A stretch of DNA of 5,974 nt from Clostridiales bacterium (GTDB taxonomy: Bacteria > Bacillota > Clostridia > Christensenellales > Aristaeellaceae), in assembly GCA_004556395.1 (NCBI GenBank), contig SFHK01000095.1, positions 1 to 5,974 of the forward strand, in the 5' to 3' direction. The translations under genes were made by a program, and so were the position numbers. The notes beneath the pieces are model-generated. The model made no database searches. It was not told where the DNA came from and saw only the letters and a list, made by a program, of their open reading frames with translations. The stretch's first letter is position 1; every line of letters begins with the position of its first letter. Below, piece after piece: positions 1-5,851 of this stretch.

Positions 1-70
1 CCTCGCCCGCTTATACCCTCTTCCTATCGGGAAAAGCGCCATCCAGACCCGCCCGAACGCCCGCGCCGCG
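1..70 (-). repeat. Direct repeat, downstream copy (partial duplicate of the peptidase-like gene 3' end)
   Basis: This near-identical copy of 140-209 begins 15 nt past the stop of the peptidase-like gene and runs off the left edge, so its full length is unknown. Read on the minus strand it still encodes AARAFGRVWMALFPIGRGYK in an open frame, offset from the gene by one base. That frame is open back to a TAA at 163-165, with no start codon or ribosome-binding site before the repeat. It is therefore a gene fragment rather than a second gene. High identity suggests a recent duplication or ongoing conversion. Confidence 0.92.
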
Positions 71-85
71 AAGGATTCACCGGCT

Positions 86-562
86 TCAGGCCCCGTCCTT
101 CCGCGGAAATACCCTCCGGTACATCCGCCCGGCCAGCGCCCTCGCCCGCTTATACCCTCTTCTTATCGGGAAAAGCGCCATCCAGACCCGCCCGAAAGCC
201 CGCGCCGCGGGCGTATCCAGCCTGAACACGTGTCCGTTCCGGCTGAACCGAACCACCTGTCCGAGCACCTGCGTCCTCGGGAACCACGGCTCCGGGTTCA
301 CGCAGTTGTCGCCCAGCGTCCGAACGAGACCCTCGCGCAGCCGCCACACCCTGTGAACGACATATCGCCCGTCCCCCAGCGTGAACAGCACCACATCGCC
401 CTTTTTCATCTCTCCGCGAACGGGAACGATCGTCACCGGATCGCGTCCCTTCCGAATCAGCGGGCGCATGCTCTCGCCTTCCAGACAGATCGTCACCGGC
501 GGCGCGACGTTTTCCCGCGCCAGCGCACACCACTGTTCCATGGGTATCGTCCGAATCTGCAT
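86..562 (-). CDS. S24/S26 family serine-peptidase-like protein without a membrane anchor
   Basis: This protein of 158 residues carries the core of the signal peptidase I / LexA-like fold. It has GESMRPLI with Ser31 as likely nucleophile, KKGDVVLF at 53-60, YVVHRVW with His70, and LGDN at 83-86. The general base is His in the place where bacterial signal peptidases and LexA have Lys, as in SipW and eukaryotic signalases. Unlike SipW or SPase I it has no hydrophobic N-terminal segment, so it should be cytoplasmic or only peripheral. The C-terminal 40 residues are very basic and amphipathic (AFGRVWMALFPIRRGYKRAR). The ATG at 562 has GGAG 5 nt upstream. Proteins of this kind sit in Clostridia polysaccharide or peptide-modification loci, but the substrate is unknown. 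Part of its 3' end is repeated just downstream. Confidence 0.8.
   Translation of the reverse strand: MQIRTIPMEQWCALARENVAPPVTICLEGESMRPLIRKGRDPVTIVPVRGEMKKGDVVLFTLGDGRYVVHRVWRLREGLVRTLGDNCVNPEPWFPRTQVLGQVVRFSRNGHVFRLDTPAARAFGRVWMALFPIRRGYKRARALAGRMYRRVFPRKDGA
140..209 (-). repeat. Direct repeat, copy inside the peptidase-like gene
   Basis: These 70 bp encode residues 119-141 of the peptidase-like protein, within its basic C-terminal region. They match 1-70 at 68 of 70 positions in the same orientation, at an offset of 139 bp. The differences are at 163 and 197. One is silent (Ala) and the other exchanges Arg for Gly. Similarity stops sharply at position 210. Confidence 0.95.
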
Positions 563-578
563 GGCTTCTCCGCTTCAG

Positions 579-598
579 GATTGGTGTATAAACCAACC
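579..598 (-). other. Small stem-loop between cpsB and the peptidase-like gene
   Basis: GGTTGGT (598-592) and ACCAATC (585-579) can form a 7-bp stem with one G-U pair around a 6-nt loop. There is no T-run after it, so termination is unlikely. If transcription started at the nearby TATAAT, the 5' arm would be partly lost. The structure would then exist only in read-through mRNA from the operon. Function unknown. Confidence 0.25.
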
Positions 599-600
599 TT

Positions 601-629
601 ATTATACCTTGCCCTTCCGTGCTTTGCAA
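601..629 (-). promoter_or_regulatory. Candidate internal sigma-A promoter for the S24/S26 peptidase-like gene
   Basis: On the minus strand TTGCAA (629-624) is followed after exactly 17 nt by a perfect TATAAT (606-601). The -35 box matches TTGACA at four of six positions. The site overlaps the last codons and the stop of cpsB and would start transcription near 594, about 32 nt before the ATG at 562. In such GC-rich DNA a consensus -10 at ideal spacing is unlikely by chance, though part of it is forced by the GTA-TAA codons. There is no transcription evidence. Confidence 0.5.
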
Positions 630-1342
630 GCGATTTCCCAGCCAAATTTTGTTATCTCTTTAGCATATCGCTTTCCGCACAGCCGGGCGACCTTCTGATA
701 GGCCATTCGCATCTGCACCGGCCTTCGCGACGCGTCGTGCGCGTCCGAGGCCAGCACGTCCACGGCCTGCTCCCGAAGCAGCGTCCGCACGAAGCGCCGG
801 CAGAAGAAGCCCCGCGGGCGCAGCACGGTTTCGCAGTTCATCTGCAAAAGCAATCCGAACTCGTCCCGCACCGCCATGGCTCTCGCGGGCGAACGCACCA
901 GGCACCGATACCGCTCCGCGTGCGCCAGAATCGGCCGATACCCGGCGCGATACAGGCTGTTCGCCGCCTTGCCGATGCGCGCGGCCGACACGTCCTCTGA
1001 AAACTCAATCAGCACATAGAGCGAGCCGCCCAGCGTGGGAATCCTGCCTTCCAGAAGCGCGTCCACCGCCGCCGGAGAATAATACATCTCACACCCCGAC
1101 AGTATGCGAAGCGGCCAATCGCGCTTCCGACAGTACGCGTTCGCTTCCTTCAGGCGCTCCCGATACAGTTCCGCATTGAACCGCCGAAGCCCGGGCGCGG
1201 CATGCGCCGTTGCGTACACCAGCCGCACGCCGTTCTCCACATTCTGCCGGAGCAGCGCGTGCATCTGCTTTCGCGTGGCGGGGCCGTCGTCCAGCCCCCA
1301 CAGCACGTGCTGATGAATGTCCGCGAAGCCGTGCGGACTCAT
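602..1342 (-). CDS. cpsB: CpsB/CapC-type PHP-family protein-tyrosine phosphatase
   Basis: This metal-dependent phosphatase of 246 residues removes phosphate from the CpsD tyrosine cluster and so resets the kinase cycle. All PHP signature blocks are present: DIHQHVLWGLDDGP (His10, His12), ATAHAAPG (His47), GCEMYY (Glu85), RIPTLGGSLYVLIEFSE (Glu113), PILAHAERY (His141) and VLASDAH (Asp200, His202) followed by SRRP. These align one to one with the pneumococcal CpsB blocks as I remember them, including the RIPTL and LIEFS segments, so the metal centre looks intact. The length is normal for the family. The start ATG overlaps the cpsD stop as ATGA. The stop codon lies inside a TATAAT that may be the -10 box of the next gene. 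Confidence 0.95.
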   Translation of the reverse strand: MSPHGFADIHQHVLWGLDDGPATRKQMHALLRQNVENGVRLVYATAHAAPGLRRFNAELYRERLKEANAYCRKRDWPLRILSGCEMYYSPAAVDALLEGRIPTLGGSLYVLIEFSEDVSAARIGKAANSLYRAGYRPILAHAERYRCLVRSPARAMAVRDEFGLLLQMNCETVLRPRGFFCRRFVRTLLREQAVDVLASDAHDASRRPVQMRMAYQKVARLCGKRYAKEITKFGWEIACKARKGKV

Positions 1343-2085
1343 TTGTCCTTCGCTTCCGGCTCGGCGTGCGCGTCCGTGCCGCCATAGTGGTGGTAGTACG
1401 CGGAATAGCGCTCGGAACGGTAATAGTACTTGCGGTTCCGGAACGACTTCAGGTTCACGCCGTTCATCACCGCGCCCAGCACCTTGCAGCCGGTCTTGGC
1501 GAGGTTGGCGGCCACGTCGGCAACGTCCTGCACGCGCCCGCGGTTATACTCCACCACAATCACCACGCCGTCGCAGTAGCGCGCGATCTCGATCGCGTCC
1601 ACGATCAGCCCGGCCGGCGGAGAGTCCACCAGCACAATGTCAAACTCGTCGCGCAGCGCGTCCATCATCTCGCCGTAGCGATAGGACGCCAGCAGCTGCA
1701 TGGAGTTCAGCACCTCGTGCCCGGCGGGAAGAATAAACGCGCCCGGCAGGTTCGTGCGGTAAACCACGTCCTGCAATTCACACATACCGGCAAGGTGCTG
1801 CGCCAGTCCGGCGTTTTCGCGCTGCGCGTAGGTAAAGCGATATCGCCGCGCCAGCGTCGAGCAGCGCAGGTCGGCGTCCACCAGCAGCACGCGCTTGCCG
1901 TAGCCCGCCAGCGTGCGCATCACGTTCATGGCGATGCCGGACTTGCCCTCCTGCTCATAGCGACTGGTAAACAGAATGCTGCGAACCTCGCGGCCGCAGT
2001 AGGAAAGATTGGTGCAAAGCGTGTTCAGCGCCTCGCTGCAGGCATAGTCCAGAGCCGGAAAGCGGCCGATTTTCAGCTGTTTCAT
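1339..2085 (-). CDS. cpsD: CpsD/CapB-type bacterial tyrosine kinase (BY-kinase)
   Basis: This cytoplasmic P-loop kinase of 248 residues is activated by its CpsC partner and autophosphorylates C-terminal tyrosines to control polysaccharide synthesis. Walker A is TSRYEQEGKS (40-49, Lys48), Walker A' is VLLVDADLR (66-74) and Walker B is IVLVDSPP (150-157). The C-terminal cluster at 220-234 holds seven tyrosines (KYYYRSERYSAYYHHY). Two details differ from standard members. The glycine often found before EGKS is Gln46. The N-terminal oligomer motif E-x-x-R-x-x-R reads E18-A-L-N21-T-L-C24, so both arginines are replaced. ATGA overlaps at both ends couple it to cpsC and cpsB. Kinase and transmembrane activator are separate proteins, as in Firmicutes, not fused as in Gram-negative Wzc. 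Confidence 0.95.
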   Translation of the reverse strand: MKQLKIGRFPALDYACSEALNTLCTNLSYCGREVRSILFTSRYEQEGKSGIAMNVMRTLAGYGKRVLLVDADLRCSTLARRYRFTYAQRENAGLAQHLAGMCELQDVVYRTNLPGAFILPAGHEVLNSMQLLASYRYGEMMDALRDEFDIVLVDSPPAGLIVDAIEIARYCDGVVIVVEYNRGRVQDVADVAANLAKTGCKVLGAVMNGVNLKSFRNRKYYYRSERYSAYYHHYGGTDAHAEPEAKDK

Positions 2086-2930
2086 TTCCTGCCCGACCTC
2101 CTTCCGTGCAGCCTGGAGCCGGGAAACTGCGAATTTCTGGGGATGACGGCCAGTGTGGGAACCCCGGCGACGCGCATCAGATCATCCGGCGACTTGGGGC
2201 GGTTATCCAGCAGGAACCACAGCACCAGCGCGCCGCCCACCAGCACGGTTCCCAGCAGGATGCCGCGAATCACGTAGCCGGTAATGCTCGTGCTGCTGGC
2301 CACGCCGGGCACCAGCGCGATGGAGAAGGTGCTGGGCTCGTCGGTGTTCATCGTCTGCGTGATGAACTTCTTCGCGGCGGTCGCGTAGGCGTTGGCAATG
2401 TCCGCCGCCATCTGCGCATCCGGATGCCGCGCGGTGATGTACAGGATGCGCGTGTCCTCCGGGTTTGCCACACTCACCATGCTCTGCAGCATGGAGTAGC
2501 TGTAGTTCGTGCCCAGCTCGTCGTTCACCATCTGGTGAACTTCCCATGTCTTGAATACTTCCTGATAGTCCATCGTCAGCACGGTGCCGATCTGCAAATC
2601 GGCAATGATGCTGGAGCCGGTCGTGCCCATGATGTAGAGCTTGGAGGTCGCCGTGTAAATCGGCGTAACCCGGCGGGACGCGTACACGCCCAGCAGCAGC
2701 GCGCCAATAAGCATGCCCAGAAGGATGTAATGAAGCTTGGAGAGCATGTAGTAAAACAGCTCCACAAGGTCAATGGTCTTCGCAGACTGCGGCTGATTCC
2801 CCGGCTGCGCGTCCTTTGAGCCGTCCTTCTTTTCGTCCAGACGGTTCAATATCTCCGCGAACAGCTCCGCTTCGGCGTTTCTCGGCTCCGCGTTCACCTT
2901 GCCGTTCGTTTCGTCCTGATCGTATCTCAT
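2082..2930 (-). CDS. cpsC: Wzz/CpsC-type chain-length determinant and BY-kinase activator
   Basis: This is a polysaccharide co-polymerase of 282 residues with the expected two-membrane-segment layout: TM1 at about 67-85, an outward-facing loop at 86-215, and TM2 at about 217-241. A cytoplasmic tail carries PDDLMRVAGVPTLAVIP (248-264), the segment that in this family contacts and activates the partner kinase. CpsC proteins control polymer length and bring CpsD to the membrane. The N-terminal cytoplasmic stretch before TM1 is about 66 residues, charged and Gln/Asp-rich, and longer than usual for CpsC. The ATG at 2930 has GGGAAGG 8 nt upstream. The stop overlaps the cpsD start as ATGA, so the pair is likely translationally coupled. 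The proline motif near TM2 is weak (LVPGVASS). The assignment rests on topology, the tail motif and the neighbours. Confidence 0.88.
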   Translation of the reverse strand: MRYDQDETNGKVNAEPRNAEAELFAEILNRLDEKKDGSKDAQPGNQPQSAKTIDLVELFYYMLSKLHYILLGMLIGALLLGVYASRRVTPIYTATSKLYIMGTTGSSIIADLQIGTVLTMDYQEVFKTWEVHQMVNDELGTNYSYSMLQSMVSVANPEDTRILYITARHPDAQMAADIANAYATAAKKFITQTMNTDEPSTFSIALVPGVASSTSITGYVIRGILLGTVLVGGALVLWFLLDNRPKSPDDLMRVAGVPTLAVIPRNSQFPGSRLHGRRSGRK

Positions 2931-2945
2931 ATGGTCAGCCTTCCC

Positions 2946-2993
2946 GGGGCGCGCTTCCGGGTACAGGGCGGATCATCCTCCGCCATGCGCCCC
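2946..2993 (-). promoter_or_regulatory. Nested intercistronic hairpin abutting the cpsC ribosome-binding site
   Basis: An outer 7-bp perfect stem (GGGGCGC at 2987-2993 read on minus, GCGCCCC at 2946-2952) encloses a second perfect hairpin, GGCGGA and TCCGCC (2979-2984 and 2967-2972) with a 6-nt loop. The 3' arm is followed at once by GGGAAGG (2945-2939), the probable cpsC Shine-Dalgarno site. No T-run follows, so it is not a standard terminator. It could set relative expression by RNA processing, transcript stability or access to the ribosome-binding site. Base pairing is seen in the sequence; the function is inferred. Confidence 0.45.
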
Positions 2994-3009
2994 CCGATTC
3001 TTGATTGGT

Positions 3010-4167
3010 TTACTCCCCGGCGTACGGCTCGCTCAGCACCAGCAGAAGCGCCGTCTCCGCGTCCATCTGCGTCAGACCGAGCTGATCGAATACCACGTCC
3101 ACATCGCCGTTCTCGCGCACGACCGCGCGCTGCACGAGCCAGCGCATCTGCGTTTCGCCCTCCGCGGCTTCCTCAAGCGGCATGCCCAGCGCGGTAATCA
3201 CGGTTTCCCCGGCCTTGAACGGCGTGGCGAACGCGAAGGTGCCCACCGCGTCGCCGGAGGTTTCGCGATAGTCGCGTGTCTGAAGCGGCACATACTCCGA
3301 AACGATCAGCGAATCCGCCGCGTCGCCCAGCAGGCAGCGCACCTCTTCCGCCTTGTCGTCGGGCAGCCAGCTCAGAATCGCCATCTGCGCCGCGAGCCGC
3401 TCGCGGATTCGCGCCAGCTCCTGCGCAATCGCGTCCGTCTCCGGCACGATCAGAAGCTCGAAATCGTCCGGCCACGGCGTGCCATCCTTACGAATGGTCT
3501 TCTTTATATGCGTCTCATCCTCAGCCGTTTTGCTGGGCAGCACGCTGGGAATCGTGGTCGTTTCCGGAACGACGATCACGCGGCTGTCGCCCGGACGAGT
3601 CACCAGCAGCGTGAACAGCACGTCCTCGCCCTGCAGCGCTTTCATCAGTTCCTGCGGAACCTCGAATTCCAGCTTGCCGATCTCCGTCACGCGCGATTCC
3701 ACCGGCGTCCACACGATGTTCTCCGGGTCGGACGTATCGCCCAGCACGACCACCGTCAGCTGTCCCGGGTAATAGTCGATTTCCAGCCGCATAACCGCGT
3801 CCAGCGCCGCCGCGGGCTGCGCCTGCGCCGCGTGAAGCCGCATGAATTCCGTCAGATACAGGCTGTCCGGGTCGACGGTGATCATCGCCTCGATGGCGCG
3901 CTGCGTCTCCTCGGGATACCAGCGCACCGGACGGTTCTCCTCTTCATATACGAAGGTGTACGCATCGGTAACCTTGTCCATCGCCAGCTGATCCACGGGC
4001 AGAACCGCCAGATCATACGCCGTCGCCGCCTCGTCTCTCCATGCGGCGTCCAGCTGAACCGCCACGTCCTGCGTGGGCGTGCCGGATACATCCGTGTAAA
4101 TGGCGGCCGATGCGCTTCCTGCCACCAGCATCAGTATGAGCATGATTTCGAGAATGCGTTTCGTCAC
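3010..4167 (-). CDS. Secreted protein of unknown function with two tandem copies of one domain
   Basis: I do not recognise a family. The 385 residues start with a signal peptide (KR, then a hydrophobic stretch at about 5-16) and a likely signal peptidase I site after ASA at about residue 21. There is no lipobox cysteine and no later membrane segment, so export to the outside is expected. The mature protein is an internal duplication. Residues 51-192 match 236-382 collinearly: YDLAVLP with FELLIVP, WYPEE with WLPDD, DSLYLTEF with DSLIVSEY, then V, G, TVV-LG with TVI-LG, then LLVTRP with LVLSEP. A linker of about 43 residues joins them. Each copy seems to have a helical first part and a beta-rich second part. 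The start is GTG with GGGGAG about 8 nt upstream; 44 nt separate it from the LCP stop. Its place between LCP and CpsC suggests an envelope accessory role, which is inference. Confidence 0.85.
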   Translation of the reverse strand: MTKRILEIMLILMLVAGSASAAIYTDVSGTPTQDVAVQLDAAWRDEAATAYDLAVLPVDQLAMDKVTDAYTFVYEEENRPVRWYPEETQRAIEAMITVDPDSLYLTEFMRLHAAQAQPAAALDAVMRLEIDYYPGQLTVVVLGDTSDPENIVWTPVESRVTEIGKLEFEVPQELMKALQGEDVLFTLLVTRPGDSRVIVVPETTTIPSVLPSKTAEDETHIKKTIRKDGTPWPDDFELLIVPETDAIAQELARIRERLAAQMAILSWLPDDKAEEVRCLLGDAADSLIVSEYVPLQTRDYRETSGDAVGTFAFATPFKAGETVITALGMPLEEAAEGETQMRWLVQRAVVRENGDVDVVFDQLGLTQMDAETALLLVLSEPYAGE

Positions 4168-4211
4168 GTTCTTTCTCCCCTTCTATGTCAGGACGGCTTC
4201 GAACCGCCCGG

Positions 4212-5249
4212 TTATTCAAAGTAATTCGCCGCTAAAAGCTCGCCCAGCGACTCTTCGTCCGCGTGGAATTCCATGAACCCGTCCTCGCCCACCGCGTAAT
4301 CTCCGGCGAGGGTCATCGTGTTCGAACGCCGGTACGCACGGCTTTCATACGCCTTGTTGATCAGCCAGCCGCGCTCCACGTCTGCGGTCATGTGCGCGGA
4401 GAGCGCGTCGAAAAGCCGGTCGGCAAACTCCACGTCCTCGTTCAGTCCCTGCGCGATTTTCTCCGTCGCCGCCTGAATGAATGCTCGCTGCCGCCGCATG
4501 CGCGACGCGTTCTTCCCGTCGCCCACGTTCATGCGGCCGCGAACAAACAGCTCCGCCTGTTCACCCCTGAGCGTAACCGTCGCGCCCTTCGTCATCTGCG
4601 CGTCCAGACGGGAGAAATCCTCCGCCAGCGTGACCGTCACGCCGCCCAGCGCTTCGTTCAGCGCGTCGATCGCGCCCATATCCAGCGCCACGCACGCGTC
4701 CACGGGAATTCCGCCGAGCAGACGTTCCACTGCCCACACGGTATTTTCATTGTTCTGTTCGGGCGTGTCGCCGTAGGCATGCGAAAGACACAGCTGCGTC
4801 GTCCGAATGCCCGTGTAATCGCCGAACGGGCCAAAGATGCGGATGTCCGTGATCGTGTCGCGGTCGAGCTGCAATGTCAGAATGGTTCGATTCTTCTTAT
4901 CGAGCGTAATCAGATACAGAAAATCCGCCTGTCCGGCATAGCGCCCGGACACAGCGTCCTCCGTCTCCGTCCAGTCCACGCCGAGCAGCAGGATGTTCGT
5001 CAGATCCCGCTTTCGGTACGTCCACGTCCGGTTTGCGTATTGCGTTGTGAGTATATCCGAATCAAAGCGCCCTTCCAGCGAGCCGACGGCTTCCACTGCG
5101 TCTTGCCCCTCGAGCCGGTTTCCGACGGCTCGAACGCCCAGCAGAATGCCCGCGTATACGACCGCCAGCCCGAGCAGAATCATTGCGATTCGAACGCCCG
5201 ACGGCCGCCTGCCGCCGCGCCGATACCGGTTTCGCCGCCCTTCCTTCAA
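4212..5249 (-). CDS. LCP (LytR-CpsA-Psr) family cell-envelope polymer ligase
   Basis: LCP proteins move lipid-linked glycopolymers onto the cell wall or another acceptor outside the membrane. Numbered from the chosen TTG, a basic cytoplasmic tail (RRNRYRRGGRR) precedes one membrane segment at about 21-42. The LCP domain covers about 85-261. Visible motifs are NILLLGVD, QADFLYLITLD, QLDRDT (Arg130) and LFVRGR, then SRMRRQRAF, the Arg-rich Mg-pyrophosphate-binding signature. The usual GRSDT and SIPRDT motifs appear as GQADF and QLDRDT, as I recall from Clostridia LCP proteins. The start is uncertain. TTG at 5249 has GGGAGG 11 nt upstream and begins 19 nt after the previous stop. TTG at 5282, the longest frame (356 residues), overlaps the previous gene by 14 nt and has no ribosome-binding site. 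The gene follows the antiterminator directly and fits final attachment of the polymer made by this operon. Confidence 0.86.
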   Translation of the reverse strand: MKEGRRNRYRRGGRRPSGVRIAMILLGLAVVYAGILLGVRAVGNRLEGQDAVEAVGSLEGRFDSDILTTQYANRTWTYRKRDLTNILLLGVDWTETEDAVSGRYAGQADFLYLITLDKKNRTILTLQLDRDTITDIRIFGPFGDYTGIRTTQLCLSHAYGDTPEQNNENTVWAVERLLGGIPVDACVALDMGAIDALNEALGGVTVTLAEDFSRLDAQMTKGATVTLRGEQAELFVRGRMNVGDGKNASRMRRQRAFIQAATEKIAQGLNEDVEFADRLFDALSAHMTADVERGWLINKAYESRAYRRSNTMTLAGDYAVGEDGFMEFHADEESLGELLAANYFE

Positions 5250-5268
5250 AGCCGAAGCGTCCTCCCGT

Positions 5269-5766
5269 TCACACAAGGTCAATCAGTTCAAAGCCAAGCC
5301 AGATCGGAATCGTTCTTCCGTTGAATTCCAGCGTAACCTGTCCGCTGCGCCCGCGCTTGTCCACGCGCAGAATTTTGCCTTCCATATCCTTGAGCGGCCC
5401 GCTGATGATGCGGATGCGCTCGCCCTCGCGATACGCCTTTGAAAAATCGAGCAGCCCGTCGTACCGAAAAACCCATTGCGCGAAGCGCCTGTCTCCGTCC
5501 CGCAGCCGCCATTCGCCGTCGCCCGTCGTCAGAATCCGTATAACGTCGTTCTTGGGAAGCTCTCGAAACGGATTCGCCTCCGCGGGCGCCTTCAGAAAGA
5601 CATAGCTTGGAAGCAGCTGAACCACCTCGCTGGTTCGCTGACCATGGCTCGTTCGATACCGCATCTTACGCAGACTCACGGCTCGGTACGCCGGATACCC
5701 ATCCCGGATGCGTGCGGCGACCTGCTCTTCACTTCCGGTCATGCAAAACAGACAGCCATAAGCCAT
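5269..5766 (-). CDS. loaP: LoaP-like NusG-family transcription antiterminator
   Basis: This is a NusG paralogue of 165 residues. The N-terminal NGN domain (about residues 3-100) opens with YGCLFCMTGSEEQ and carries LPSYVFLKA at 52-60. The C-terminal KOW domain contains SKAYREGERIRIISGPLKDM at 109-128, followed by EGKILRVDKR. The order Ser-Lys, then GPLK, then I-x-x-V/I-D-K-R is typical of LoaP and related specialised NusG proteins rather than housekeeping NusG. Such proteins bind elongating RNA polymerase and suppress termination in long polysaccharide or antibiotic operons. Its place as first gene of a capsule-type operon fits that role. The start chosen is the ATG at 5766: it lies where the NGN domain begins and has AGGAGG 5 nt upstream. 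An in-frame ATG at 5829 also has GGAGG and would add 21 hydrophilic residues. LoaP versus another NusG-like subgroup is not proven. Confidence 0.85.
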   Translation of the reverse strand: MAYGCLFCMTGSEEQVAARIRDGYPAYRAVSLRKMRYRTSHGQRTSEVVQLLPSYVFLKAPAEANPFRELPKNDVIRILTTGDGEWRLRDGDRRFAQWVFRYDGLLDFSKAYREGERIRIISGPLKDMEGKILRVDKRGRSGQVTLEFNGRTIPIWLGFELIDLV

Positions 5767-5851
5767 CTGATCCTCCTCGCCTTCCTCCGCGCCCGGCTGC
5801 CAGCCCTTCTCCCGCGTGAAAACGTCCATAGCTCCGCCCTCCGATCCTTCA

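Noticed and set aside
1..209. The 70-bp repeat as a mobile element, attachment site or CRISPR unit
   Set aside because: One copy lies inside and codes for a conserved gene's C-terminus, there are only two copies in view, and no inverted ends, integrase or spacers are seen.
150..629. A 159-codon minus-strand frame overlapping the peptidase-like gene
   Set aside because: It is an out-of-frame shadow. The 86-562 frame has the S24/S26 motifs and a proper ribosome-binding site.
602..1342. Loss of the second His in the TPHH-like motif of CpsB (ATAHAA) as a sign of inactivity
   Set aside because: Pneumococcal CpsB also has a single His in this block (TSH), and all other metal ligands are present here.
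4191..4209. Short inverted repeat between the LCP stop and the secreted protein start, considered as a terminator
   Set aside because: The stem is only 6 bp with one G-U pair, there is no T-run, and the next gene starts 24 nt later in the same direction.
3001..4224. A 407-codon open frame on the plus strand
   Set aside because: It is antisense to the secreted protein gene, rich in Arg and His with no domain or signal, and is a by-product of GC-rich codon use. The same applies to the long plus-strand frames at 1210-2277, 4263-5324 and 230-1000.
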